Of a stretch of DNA of 35,136 nt, positions 22,962-32,234 are shown piece after piece; within the stretch, counting starts at the first letter, position 1; every line of letters begins with the position of its first letter. The stretch covers positions 1 to 35,136 of the forward strand of contig JAFABV010000068.1 in the NCBI GenBank assembly GCA_023425865.1, written 5' to 3'. The position numbers and the translations under genes were made by a program. The stretch is from Bacteroidota bacterium (GTDB lineage: Bacteria; Bacteroidota; Bacteroidia; Bacteroidales; Bacteroidaceae). The notes under the pieces were generated by a model. That model did not search any database and was not told where the DNA came from. It was given only the letters and a program-made list of their open reading frames with translations.

Positions 22962-24401
22962 ATGGTCATACTCCTCACTGTCGCCGCGTATTTCTTGGCG
23001 CTGCTGCTTTTCAGCAGGTTCACGGCCTCTCGCTCAGACAACGACACCTTCTTCCGCGGCAACCGCCAGTCGCCGTGGTACATGGTGGCCTTCGGCATGG
23101 TGGGCGCCAGCATCTCGGGCATCACCTTCGTGTCGGTACCCGGCATGGTGCTGCGCACCGACATGACCTATCTACAGATGTGCATGGGATTCATATTGGG
23201 GTATTTTGCCGTGGCATTCATACTGCTGCCACTGTACTATCGCCTCAACCTCACCACCATCTACACCTACCTGCTCGGGCGCATGGGCCTACGGTCGTAC
23301 CGCACCGGCGCGTCGTTCTTTCTCTTGTCCAAGATGTCGGGAGCTGCCGTGCGCTTCTATGTGGTGTGCATGATTCTGCAGGAGTTTGTCTTCGAGTCGC
23401 TCGGCGTGCCCTTCCCCGTCACGGTGGTGGGCCTGGTGCTGCTCATCTGGCTGTACACCCGGCGGGGCGGCATCAAGACCCTGGTATGGACCGACACCTT
23501 CCAAACCACCTGTATGTTCATCGCCCTGATACTGCTCATCTTCCAAGTGATCACCGCCCTGCACCTCACGCCCGGCGAGGCGGTGGCGGCCATAGCCGCC
23601 GACCAGCGCAGCCGCGTCTTCGAACTGGGTGACTGGATGTCGAGGCAACACTTCCTGAAACAGTTTCTCAGTGGTGTCTTTGTCACGATTGTGATGACAG
23701 GCCTCGACCAAGACATGATGCAGAAAAACCTCACCTGCAAGAGTCTGCGCGACGCCCAAAAGGATATGTGTACTTATGGTTTCGCTTTTCTGCCGGCCAA
23801 TCTCCTCTTTTTGTCGTTAGGCATACTGCTCACCATGCTCGCCCGCCAGCAAGGCATCGACTTGCCCGCTCAGGGCGACGACCTGCTGCCTATGTTCGCC
23901 GCGTCGGGCATGATGGGCACCACGGTGGTGGTGCTGTTTACCATCGGCGTATTGGCGGCCGCCTTCTCGTCGGCCGACTCGGCGCTCACGGCACTTACCA
24001 CGAGCTTCTGCGTTGACCTCTGCGGGCGCCCGGACGACGAGCGGCTGCGCCGACGCACCCACATTGGCATGGCGGTAGTGTTCACCTTATTTATATTGGC
24101 TTTCAGACTGGTCAACTCCACGAGTGTCATTGACGCCATTTACATCATTTGCTCGTACACCTATGGTCCGTTGCTGGGTCTCTTTGCCTACGGACTGCTC
24201 ACACGCCGCCCGGTGGGCGACGCTGCCGTGCCTTACATCTGTGTGGCCTCACCGCTCATCTGCTATGCCTTAGACACCGCAGTGACCAATGCCACCGGCT
24301 ATCGTTTCGGCTATGAAATGCTGATCATCAACGGTGCCCTCACCTTTGTCGGCCTATTGCTTTCGGCACGAGGAAAAGATTACAGAAAGCAAGCGGCCTG
24401 A
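22962..24401 (+). CDS. Sodium:solute symporter family transporter
   Basis: 479 residues, almost entirely hydrophobic helices, consistent with the 13-helix SSS fold in the inner membrane. GMVGASISGITFVSVPGM near residue 45 and VLAAAFSSADSALTALTTSF near 335 are the family's conserved helix-1 and helix-8 regions, the latter holding the serines of the second sodium site. It imports a solute with sodium. The solute cannot be read from sequence; its neighbours suggest a product released by phosphoesterases. It lies 12 bp behind the previous gene and ends 17 bp from the convergent phosphodiesterase gene. Confidence 0.9.
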   Translation: MVILLTVAAYFLALLLFSRFTASRSDNDTFFRGNRQSPWYMVAFGMVGASISGITFVSVPGMVLRTDMTYLQMCMGFILGYFAVAFILLPLYYRLNLTTIYTYLLGRMGLRSYRTGASFFLLSKMSGAAVRFYVVCMILQEFVFESLGVPFPVTVVGLVLLIWLYTRRGGIKTLVWTDTFQTTCMFIALILLIFQVITALHLTPGEAVAAIAADQRSRVFELGDWMSRQHFLKQFLSGVFVTIVMTGLDQDMMQKNLTCKSLRDAQKDMCTYGFAFLPANLLFLSLGILLTMLARQQGIDLPAQGDDLLPMFAASGMMGTTVVVLFTIGVLAAAFSSADSALTALTTSFCVDLCGRPDDERLRRRTHIGMAVVFTLFILAFRLVNSTSVIDAIYIICSYTYGPLLGLFAYGLLTRRPVGDAAVPYICVASPLICYALDTAVTNATGYRFGYEMLIINGALTFVGLLLSARGKDYRKQAA

Positions 24402-24418
24402 CAGCACCCGGCGCAACA

Positions 24419-25645
24419 TTACTCTATGTACCAGCGAGAGAGGTGGTTGTGAGGCGTGGCCACCACAAACTTATAAAACTTAGAGGCGGGCACTTGAGAT
24501 AGGTCGGCCACGAATTTGCCATCGGTCACAGCCACCGTTCCCAAGTGAATCCAACGGTCTTCCTTGCCCTCCTTGAACCCATTGGTGACAGCCACATAGA
24601 TGTCGGCGTTGCCCTCCTGGGCATAGGCCGTCCATGAGAGTATCACCTTGTTGTCGTAGCCCATGGTGCGCAGATGGGCAATATCTACCGGCCCAATGAA
24701 CGGAATGCCCTCCTGCTCCCACAGCACTTGTTGCGGAACCTGAAAGCCGAGCCACCGACAGAGGGTGGGATTGATGTCTACATGCGACAGGTCGGGAGAG
24801 AAGAAGTGCCGGTTGACGTTCTTCACATTGGTCGATACCCATACCGAACGCTCGGTCTCCGACTGCCCACCGTGGTTGTAGCCACGCTGCTCGCGCCCGT
24901 GGTCGGTGGTGACAATCACCATCCACTCTTCGTCGAAGCGCTGTTCGCGATAGCGCACGGCATCCCATATCTTTCGGAGTTGCCGGTCTGTTCTCAGCAA
25001 ATAGTCTTTAGAGAAATCGCCAAACCCCTTGATATGAAAAGCGTCGTCGGTGTACCAGAGATACACCCAACTGAGGTCGGGTGCCTCTTGCCGCACACAG
25101 TCGGCGGCACGGGCGCAGACTGTAGAGTCTATGTCGTATATCTGCAGGTCCATGGGCTTCTTGGGAAAGCGCACCGTGTCGAGGTCCATGCCGTCTACGA
25201 TATAGTCTACCTTGAGGTTGGCATTGCCGGGTTGCCCCACGCCAACGAGGAGGGTGCGATTATCGGTCCAGCTGGTAAACACCGCGGTCTTCACCGGCCT
25301 CGCCTGTTCCTTGGCAATGCGGAAAATGTTCCAGTAGTTGTAATTGGTGTGTATGTCTGAATTTCCCAGTACATTGTGCTTATTCTGCCAAGTGCCCGTG
25401 AGGATGTTGGTGTATCCCACGGCCGAGATGGTAACGGTTTGGTTGGGCTGCCCCACCTCTCCTCCGCAGAATGCCCGGCCATAATGCCCGGCGGCGGCAA
25501 TATCGAAGACGGTCGTCGGTCTCACCGACTCCAAGAAATGCGGCTCCACGCCGTCCATGATGACATACAGTGCCTTGCGGGTCTTGGCCTGCCCGGTAAG
25601 CGTGGCCATGCAGGCCACCGCTATGAGAATATGCTTCAGTGTCAT
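24419..25645 (-). CDS. Secreted alkaline-phosphatase-superfamily (NPP-like) phosphodiesterase
   Basis: 408 residues. A signal peptide (cut after about GQA, residue 20) is followed by YVIMDGVEPHFL, whose Asp31 is a metal ligand, and by PNQTVTISAVGYTNILTG, which carries the likely threonine nucleophile. VTTDHGRE (near 245) and GYNHGGQ hold the remaining metal-binding Asp/His residues, an arrangement typical of type-I phosphodiesterase/nucleotide pyrophosphatase enzymes. It should cleave phosphodiesters or phosphomonoesters in the periplasm or outside. It is the last gene of the susC-susD operon (46-bp gap), so its substrate is probably what SusC/D capture. Confidence 0.85.
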   Translation of the reverse strand: MTLKHILIAVACMATLTGQAKTRKALYVIMDGVEPHFLESVRPTTVFDIAAAGHYGRAFCGGEVGQPNQTVTISAVGYTNILTGTWQNKHNVLGNSDIHTNYNYWNIFRIAKEQARPVKTAVFTSWTDNRTLLVGVGQPGNANLKVDYIVDGMDLDTVRFPKKPMDLQIYDIDSTVCARAADCVRQEAPDLSWVYLWYTDDAFHIKGFGDFSKDYLLRTDRQLRKIWDAVRYREQRFDEEWMVIVTTDHGREQRGYNHGGQSETERSVWVSTNVKNVNRHFFSPDLSHVDINPTLCRWLGFQVPQQVLWEQEGIPFIGPVDIAHLRTMGYDNKVILSWTAYAQEGNADIYVAVTNGFKEGKEDRWIHLGTVAVTDGKFVADLSQVPASKFYKFVVATPHNHLSRWYIE

Positions 25646-25691
25646 GTTGTAATAATCATGTTAGTTTCGACAATTGTATTGCGGTCTCCCT

Positions 25692-27497
25692 CTATTCAGT
25701 CTCCCATCCGAAAAGCTGGGGCAACAGGTTGGGGTTGAGTTCCACCTCGGTACGGGGCACGGGGCGGTAATAGTCACGTGGCTCGGTAAACGTGCCCATG
25801 GTCTTGGCGGTAACGATGTTGCCATGGGTGCCGTCTTTGAGATACACGGTGGCGTTGCCATCATCGACGGTGCCGGCACGATAGTAGATGAGTGGCGTGC
25901 CGAGTGCGTTTGTCTCCTTGCTGTTGTCAGCGGGTATGCTCGCCGATGAGGGTATGAGGCAGATGTCGGGTACGCCGTCGCCGGTAAGGTCAAACTTACC
26001 CAACGAAGGAAAGTAAAGACCCTCGGGCACTTGCTCCAGCAGTTTGCCGGCATGCCATCGCATCAAGTCGTCGTAGCGCAAACCCTCGAAGGCAAACTCC
26101 ACGGCACGCTCGCGCCTGATTTCTAAAATAACGGGCGATACGCGTGGAAATTGCGCCGCCATCACAGGATCGGCCGTTACGTTCATCATCAGCGGAGGCA
26201 TGCCTGCACGTGCCCTCACCAAATTCACGGTCTGGTCCAATAGCTGCTGCGTAACCTCCCCCATCTCGGCCTTGGCCTCAGCATAGGTCAGAAGCACTTC
26301 GGCATAACGAATGGACGGATAGTCGATGCTGTAATAGTAATCTTGGTCTTTGCTGTTGGGAAACCCTTTGAGTTGATGGTATCCCGTGAGGTTTTTGTTG
26401 AGTGTCTGCACATAAATGCCCAATCCTGGGGCATAGCTCATGGGACCTTTCATCTCCCAGCCAGGATAAGCCAGCGTTTGGTACATGCGTGGGTCACGGT
26501 TGACAAACTCCTCCACAAATTGCTTAGTCTGCCACCCGGGCTGTGAAGAGTAATAAGAACCATCTTTCATCAGGTAGGTCTGCACCAGTTTCTTAGACGG
26601 ACTGGGAATATAGTTACCAAACATGTACGCGCCCCACAGGCCGTTGTCGGCCACTCCTTTTTCATAATAGGCCGCCTGAATCATCTCCGGATTATTGCTC
26701 AGGTCAACGCTGTTGAAGAGTGTGGCGTAGTCTACGCCGGGATTGCCGGTGGAGTAAAGTCTGAACCCTCCCTCCTTCATAATGATTTCACAGGCTTGAG
26801 CGGCCATGCTCAGGTATTTGTTGGCCGTGGACTGCAGGTTGAGCTCAGCATGATACTTGCGGTAGGTGCCCTCATAAAGGGCATGGCGAGCCATCTTGGC
26901 CAAGACAATCCAACGGTTGACCGTGCCCTTCTCCGTCACCTCGCTGACATGGTTTGCCGCGTATTGGTAGTCGTCGAAGATATGCATCACCACCGAGTCG
27001 CGGGGCGAGCGCTTGGCATAAAGTTCGGCAGACCGCGAAGTGAGCACATGGTCGTACCAGGGCACGTCGGAGAAACGCTTCACTTTGTCTATATAGAACT
27101 CTGCCCGGTAAAAGCGTGCGACGCCCTCGTAATGCGCCCGCGTGACCTCGTCGACATCGGCTTGGGCCAGATGGTCAAGCAGGAAATTAATATCATAAAG
27201 CCTTTTCCAGTCCCACCCGCCATTGATGACGGTGGCCGTAGGCCTGTCCATGGTCATGATATTCTTTATTTCCACATTATCGGTCGTGGCCTGCATGTCT
27301 GTTCCCGCATCGCCCACATAATTGTAGCCAGGCGTATTGACAAGACCATAACAATACATTTTCAGGTCTTGTTCTGACTTAAAAAACTGGTCGGCGCTAA
27401 TCTCTGTCTTCGGCGTACGCTCCATAAAAGAGTCGTTGCAGGCCGAGAACGCCATGGCACTGAGGGCCAAGCACAGGTATAGTGATATTTTTTTCAT
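25692..27497 (-). CDS. SusD-family outer-membrane substrate-binding lipoprotein
   Basis: About 601 residues. MKKISLYLCLALSAMAFSAC gives a lipobox with Cys20; another ATG three codons upstream (27506) is possible, but MKK is the typical start. The mature protein begins NDSFMERTPKTEIS, as is usual for SusD, with TPR-like helices and the RYAEVLLTYAEAKAEMG and ERAVEFAFEGLRYDDLMRW blocks of the SusD/RagB C-terminal domain. It sits on the cell surface as the lid of SusC and binds the oligomeric ligand. Its gene is 20 bases behind susC and 46 bases before the phosphodiesterase gene. Confidence 0.95.
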   Translation of the reverse strand: MKKISLYLCLALSAMAFSACNDSFMERTPKTEISADQFFKSEQDLKMYCYGLVNTPGYNYVGDAGTDMQATTDNVEIKNIMTMDRPTATVINGGWDWKRLYDINFLLDHLAQADVDEVTRAHYEGVARFYRAEFYIDKVKRFSDVPWYDHVLTSRSAELYAKRSPRDSVVMHIFDDYQYAANHVSEVTEKGTVNRWIVLAKMARHALYEGTYRKYHAELNLQSTANKYLSMAAQACEIIMKEGGFRLYSTGNPGVDYATLFNSVDLSNNPEMIQAAYYEKGVADNGLWGAYMFGNYIPSPSKKLVQTYLMKDGSYYSSQPGWQTKQFVEEFVNRDPRMYQTLAYPGWEMKGPMSYAPGLGIYVQTLNKNLTGYHQLKGFPNSKDQDYYYSIDYPSIRYAEVLLTYAEAKAEMGEVTQQLLDQTVNLVRARAGMPPLMMNVTADPVMAAQFPRVSPVILEIRRERAVEFAFEGLRYDDLMRWHAGKLLEQVPEGLYFPSLGKFDLTGDGVPDICLIPSSASIPADNSKETNALGTPLIYYRAGTVDDGNATVYLKDGTHGNIVTAKTMGTFTEPRDYYRPVPRTEVELNPNLLPQLFGWETE

Positions 27498-27517
27498 TGT
27501 GTACAACGTTTGAAAGG

Positions 27518-30500
27518 TTAGAATGTCAAGTTCAGTCCGAAGGTGAACTGACGGTTGAAAGGATACACATAACCATAAGCGTCGGAGGCTGTGACCGCCT
27601 CTGGGTCGAAATATTTCTTCAACTCACTGAACTCGAAGAGGTTGTCGCCGCTGACATATACCCTAAGTCTGCCCACACCAATCCTTTGTGTCCATGCTGA
27701 GGGTAAGGTATAACCGATGGTGATATTCTTCATGCGGAAGTACGCGCCATTGAGCATGTACTGTGTCTGTGGAATGGCCAATCCCATGGCATTGAGCCCG
27801 GTACCGAGGTTCTTGTCGGCCAGCCATGCCTGGAATACCGGATATTTGGCATTGAGGTTTTGGCTGGCCAGTCCGGCGGCGATATAACTTTGTGAGTGCT
27901 TTGCCATTTCCTCGGGACTGTCGTCCTGGGCGCGGTAGAAGTCGAAGGCGTGCAGCTGTCCGCCGGTATAAGGTTGCTGGTAAAAGCTCCAGAACAGGTA
28001 ACTGATAGGGTAATAATCTCTTTTGCCGATGCCCTGCATGAAAAGCGACACGTCAAAACCATTCCTTTCGGCACTGAGATTGATGCCATAGCGGTAACGG
28101 GGCGAGGCGTTGCCAATAACGCTCAGGTCGCCCGGATGGTCTACCGTCGAGCCCTTGGTAATCTTACCGTCGTGGTCGAGGTCTTTGTATTTGGGCCATC
28201 CCTCGACAATGGGTAGTGCGCCCCAAGGTATAATCTGCGTTTCGTCGAGCTTGGCTATCTCTTCCTTACTCTGGAACAAGCCGTCATTCTGCAGCCCCCA
28301 GATTTCGCCAAGCACCTGTCCCTCATAGTACTGGCTCAGGCGTCGGTCGCGATTGTCAAATTTAGTGATCTTGCTCTTGTTGTCTGAGAGCACCAGCCGC
28401 GCGCTCCACGTCAGGGGCTTACCCCACAGCATCAACTTATCACGATAGTTGACCGACAGTTCCCAACCCGTTGTGCGCATGTTGGCGGCGTTTTCCTGGG
28501 GTTCGGAAGCACCCAGTACCCCCGGCAGGTCTTTACCCAAAGTGAGCATGCCACGGGTGTCGCGCTGGTAAATGTCAAAAGAGGTGGTGAGGCGATGGTC
28601 AAAAAATCCCAAGTCTACGCCAAGGTTGAACGTGCGGATCTTCTCCCATGTGTAATTGTCAGACACCAGTCCTGGCGACCACACCGTTTGCTGTAGCTTA
28701 CCGTCGATGATGTAAGTGCCCGGTCCCGACGACATGGCAGGTATATAGCCATACTCTGACACCAGCTGATTGCCCAATGACCCGTATGAGGCACGCAGCT
28801 TCAATTCGCTCACTACTCGGCTCAAGGGCCTGAAGAATTTCTCTTGGTCTACACGCCAAGCCCATGAGGTTGAAGGGAAAAAGCCGAAGCGCTTCTTCTT
28901 AGGAAACCGTGACGTGCCGTCGTAACGACCGTTGACTTCTACGATATATCGATTGTCGAAGATGTAGTTGAGTCGGAAATACAGTCCTCTGATGGCCCAG
29001 TCACGATAGCTGTCGCTAACATATTGGTCGCCCGTGGCAAGCGCCGTGGTGGGCAGGGAGGCCGACACCAGGTCGTTGCGGCGGGCCGTGGTGGCGTTCC
29101 ACTTGTTATACTCTTGGTTGAAACCCAAGACGGCATTGACGTTATGCACTCCCCAGTCTTTGGAGAAGGTGCCATAAAGGTCGAACGTGGTGTAAGTGAT
29201 GTCGGTATGGTCTTTCTCTGCCCAACTGTCACCCGCCGTGCGGGTGTCATCGGGTCCGTAGCCCAATTCGTATTTTGTCTTAAACCAGTCAGCCTTTTCC
29301 CAGGTTTTGCTGATGGTGAAATTGGCGTTGAGGCGCAGCACACCCTTCCAAAACGAAGCTTCACCGGTAAAGGTAGACTGCAGTTTGTCGCGCTCAGAGT
29401 TGTAGCTTCCGCCATCGGCTATTTGTGCCAGCGCTATGCCAAGCTCGTCACTGGCCCATGTGCCGTTGGGATTTACGGGTATATTCCAAGGCTCTGCGTC
29501 GTATAGGTCTGATAGGTTGTAATAAGAAGGTTTATCACGCTTGGTGACCTCAAAACTGGTATTATTGCCTATTGTCAGCCATTCCCACAGTTTGTAGTTC
29601 ACCTTCATACGGGTGTTGTATCGGTCGTAGCCATCGCTTGGCGCCAAGTCTTTGAGCACACCGTCCTCATGATTGTATCCTGCCGAGAGGTAAAAACTTG
29701 TACGCTCGGTGGCGCCAGACAGCGACACCTCGTGCGCCTGACTGAAAGTATATTTGTCAAGATAATGTCTCGTCCAGTCGGTGTTACCCATATATTCCCA
29801 CTGGGTATTATCGAGTGGACTTAGTCTTACCGACTCAGTATGCAGCGGATCATCTGAACGTTGCCGTGCCCACTCCAAATGCTCGTCGTCGGTTACATGG
29901 CCCGAACTCCAAGGGGTATTGAGCACTGCCACGTTTTTCAGCTTAAGATAGATGTAGGGGTCAGAAGTCTTGCGTGTCAGCTGCGATGGTCGTTTCCATG
30001 TGAAATGGTTGTTGTAGCTTACCTTAATGCGGTCGCCACTACCCTTCTTTGTCGTGACCAGTATCACGCCAAATGCGGCACGTGCACCGTAAATGGCCGC
30101 CGAGGCAGCGTCTTTGAGAATAGAGATACTCTCTATATCGGCTGGCAGTATATTGTTCAACTCATCAATATCGGCCGCCACACCATCTATCAACAGTAGC
30201 GGTGCCCCGCCATTAATGCTTCCTGTACCGCGAATATTGATACTGGCAGCCTGACCGGGCTCGCCACTGGTAAAGTCGATGTTCAGGTTGGGTATCATAC
30301 CCTGCAAGCCTTTCGACACGTCTGAGATAGGGCGTTTGTCTAAGTCCTTGGCCGTGATTTGGTCCACCGCACCCGAAAGGTTGATCTTCTTCTGACTGCC
30401 ATAACCTACTACAACCACGTCGGTCAAAGTCTGGGCATCATTCTCTAATTTAATCTCATACGAGCCGGTATCGCCCTTTACCTGCACGTATGATTGCTTG

Positions 30501-30793
30501 TAACCAATGTAATTGACAACAAGTTGGCATTCTGAAGGGACGCTGATACTAAACTGCCCATTGACATCTGTTACCACGCCATTGGCGCTCGACCGCTGGT
30601 AAACGGTGGCACCAATCAGAGGCTCGCCCTTTTCATCAAGTACAGTACCCGTCACTTGCACTCTTAGACTCTTGGCATTGTTTTCGGTAAGACCCTCGTC
30701 ATGCACCGCGGCGATGGCCGGAAACGACGAGGCCCCAAATAGAATACCAGAAAACAACACTTGATAAATGAACATTTTTCTACTGCTTATCAT
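27518..30793 (-). CDS. SusC-family TonB-linked outer-membrane transporter
   Basis: 1,091 residues, full length. Order: signal peptide ending near AIAAV; carboxypeptidase-regulatory-like domain (VTGTVLDEKGEPLIGATV ... FSISVP); TonB box DVVVVGYGSQKK near 128; plug domain with SINIRGTGSINGGAPLLLIDG; then the 22-strand barrel closing in RQFTFGLNLTF. It imports large ligands across the outer membrane using TonB energy. With SusD and the NPP-like enzyme it forms one operon. No anti-sigma or other regulator is next to it. A -7 box TAATTTTG lies at 30834-30827 upstream. Confidence 0.95.
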   Translation of the reverse strand: MISSRKMFIYQVLFSGILFGASSFPAIAAVHDEGLTENNAKSLRVQVTGTVLDEKGEPLIGATVYQRSSANGVVTDVNGQFSISVPSECQLVVNYIGYKQSYVQVKGDTGSYEIKLENDAQTLTDVVVVGYGSQKKINLSGAVDQITAKDLDKRPISDVSKGLQGMIPNLNIDFTSGEPGQAASINIRGTGSINGGAPLLLIDGVAADIDELNNILPADIESISILKDAASAAIYGARAAFGVILVTTKKGSGDRIKVSYNNHFTWKRPSQLTRKTSDPYIYLKLKNVAVLNTPWSSGHVTDDEHLEWARQRSDDPLHTESVRLSPLDNTQWEYMGNTDWTRHYLDKYTFSQAHEVSLSGATERTSFYLSAGYNHEDGVLKDLAPSDGYDRYNTRMKVNYKLWEWLTIGNNTSFEVTKRDKPSYYNLSDLYDAEPWNIPVNPNGTWASDELGIALAQIADGGSYNSERDKLQSTFTGEASFWKGVLRLNANFTISKTWEKADWFKTKYELGYGPDDTRTAGDSWAEKDHTDITYTTFDLYGTFSKDWGVHNVNAVLGFNQEYNKWNATTARRNDLVSASLPTTALATGDQYVSDSYRDWAIRGLYFRLNYIFDNRYIVEVNGRYDGTSRFPKKKRFGFFPSTSWAWRVDQEKFFRPLSRVVSELKLRASYGSLGNQLVSEYGYIPAMSSGPGTYIIDGKLQQTVWSPGLVSDNYTWEKIRTFNLGVDLGFFDHRLTTSFDIYQRDTRGMLTLGKDLPGVLGASEPQENAANMRTTGWELSVNYRDKLMLWGKPLTWSARLVLSDNKSKITKFDNRDRRLSQYYEGQVLGEIWGLQNDGLFQSKEEIAKLDETQIIPWGALPIVEGWPKYKDLDHDGKITKGSTVDHPGDLSVIGNASPRYRYGINLSAERNGFDVSLFMQGIGKRDYYPISYLFWSFYQQPYTGGQLHAFDFYRAQDDSPEEMAKHSQSYIAAGLASQNLNAKYPVFQAWLADKNLGTGLNAMGLAIPQTQYMLNGAYFRMKNITIGYTLPSAWTQRIGVGRLRVYVSGDNLFEFSELKKYFDPEAVTASDAYGYVYPFNRQFTFGLNLTF

Positions 30794-30826
30794 CTCGCTT
30801 AAAGGTTATGTGGGATTTTACTGCCG

Positions 30827-30834
30827 CAAAATTA
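30827..30834 (-). promoter_or_regulatory. -7 box (TAATTTTG) for the susC operon
   Basis: A perfect TAnnTTTG element on the minus strand, about 34 bases before the susC ATG (30793). No clear -33 TTTG is found at the normal distance, which would fit an activator-dependent promoter. Confidence 0.5.
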
Positions 30835-31026
30835 TGGCTATGACATTACAATCATTGCATGAGGCGGTGACGAAAAAATGATGATACCATTGCGATAATA
30901 ATACTGTACACCTATTGCAATGACACTGTAACAGATGGCTCTGAAACCGCGGCAGCTCGGTACTTATACGTCGCAAATTAGGGACAAGATTAGCATGCAA
31001 GCAGTTCCCGGCTGTCTCAGCCATCA

Positions 31027-31125
31027 ACGTTCACCCCCCCGTAAGACAGAAAGCCCTGTGTCGTTGCACAGCCAGTGCAGCTTGAAACCGTGGCGCCAGC
31101 CCCATGTACAAGTATCCACATACCC
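31027..31125 (-). pseudogene. Transposase remnant, possibly IS982-like
   Basis: On the minus strand the frame reads GWRHGFKLHWLCNDTGLSVL, which resembles the GW..GFKLHL..N..G block of IS982-family transposases near the second catalytic Asp. Only about 30 residues can be aligned by eye; the sequence before and after does not continue the family. It is a fragment with no function expected. Confidence 0.4.
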
Positions 31126-31225
31126 TCCGTGGCGACTTGCCCAAGCCACCATCTTGGCCACAGTTGCCACCCCGCACGTCGCCCCATCTCCATGCCTGCG
31201 CCCGACCGTTCGCACCCTACAGCCC

Positions 31226-31317
31226 GATAGTTCTATATAAAACCATCCGATAATTCTATATAAAACCATCCGATGGTTCTATATGAAACCATCATATCGT
31301 TCTATATAGAATCATCC
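31226..31317. repeat. Tandem array of four 23-bp palindromic units (array 2)
   Basis: Four 23-bp units begin at 31226, 31249, 31272 and 31295. The third, GATGGTTCTATATGAAACCA, pairs with itself (GATGGTT with AACCATC around a TATAT core). Period, copy number and core are the same as in array 1 at 6699-6790, over 24 kb away. Units are directly adjacent. Confidence 0.85.
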
Positions 31318-31811
31318 AGTGACTTGGGGGTTTTCATTTAGCCCCTCCGCCCTTGCCACAGGCGCGGAAGGCACGTGAAACGGCAGCTTTGGGGCTCATA
31401 ACTGCCCCATTTGGCATGACCAAACCCATGGTTTACGCTTGCTTAATGGGCGGTTTACGACAGACACCATACCATACAGATGAACTATCCGGGTGCGGAT
31501 TGGTGAACTTGCCCAATATGCGTCTGCATGTACGAGCCGCGCTACCCAGATCGCTGGCTAATGCCACACACTCCATACACCCCGCCGCGCTGTTCGGCCG
31601 TGCCCTTGGCACCGCCCAGCCACAGCCTGCATGCTCACCCGAAGGCCACTGTTTGCATACTGAGCTTATCCCGAACTCGCCTATACGTATAATAAAAAAG
31701 GTAGAAAAAAAACTGTTTGGACACGCCCCGGCCGTGGATTTGGCCTGGGGTTTGCTCGGAGATTAGTGTGAAAGGAGAGAAATAGTTTTCACCTCTTAAT
31801 AAATTACAGAT
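31318..31811. other. Gene-free stretch before the OsmC-like gene
   Basis: A plus-strand open frame (31353-31766) is present but has the look of chance: no recognisable motif, Ala/Pro/Arg-rich and overlapping the degenerate inverted end. No clear -7 box was found for the following gene. Otherwise nothing recognisable. Confidence 0.4.
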
Positions 31812-32213
31812 ATGATAACAGTAAAGCACATTGGCGATTTCCGCATGGAAATCACCCCAGACCCTACACTTACCAAGACATACACAGACGTATACAAGAA
31901 ATACGGAGGACTCGAAACATACCCTTCACCCGGCGGCATGCTGGCAGAGGCCTTGGCAGCCTGCGCCCTGTCTACTGCCTGTTTGTCAGCACACAGGCAT
32001 GGCACTGACACGTCTAACTTCTATGCGCAGGTAGAAGAAATCAAGATGGACGACGCCACCAACAGCATTGCCAGCATCACAATACACATGCACGTGAGCA
32101 AGGACATCGCGGAAGACAAGCGCCCACGCTTGGAGGCTGCCACCAAACGTGGATGCACGGTGAGCAACAGTCTTAAGACGGAGAGCAACCTGGTATTTAG
32201 TTACGACGTCTGA
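31812..32213 (+). CDS. OsmC/Ohr-family peroxide-detoxifying protein
   Basis: 133 residues, the usual length. The two catalytic cysteines are present: Cys51 in LAEALAACALST and Cys115 in RGCTVSNSL, at the family spacing. OsmC-type proteins reduce organic hydroperoxides with these cysteines in the cytoplasm. A further Cys57 follows the first. Its gene stands alone and converges with yaaA, another peroxide-stress gene, with a 21-bp gap between their ends. Confidence 0.9.
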   Translation: MITVKHIGDFRMEITPDPTLTKTYTDVYKKYGGLETYPSPGGMLAEALAACALSTACLSAHRHGTDTSNFYAQVEEIKMDDATNSIASITIHMHVSKDIAEDKRPRLEAATKRGCTVSNSLKTESNLVFSYDV

Positions 32214-32234
32214 CCAACCCTACAACGTCACTCC

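Larger units (their letters stand above)
30963..31694. mobile_element. Decayed insertion-sequence-like segment with degenerate inverted ends
   Basis: TATACGT followed by a 34-base block at 30972-31005 matches, on the opposite strand, 31649-31682 at 26 of 34 positions (shared GGGA, AAG, TATGCAA/CATGCAA and CAGT parts). The ends are about 730 bp apart, in the gene-free region between susC and the OsmC-like gene. Inside lie a transposase-like fragment and the second 23-bp array. I infer an old, internally deleted IS; the family assignment is uncertain. Confidence 0.4.

Noticed and set aside
31353..31766. Plus-strand open frame of 137 codons before the OsmC-like gene
   Set aside because: No motif, atypical composition, and it overlaps the degenerate inverted end.
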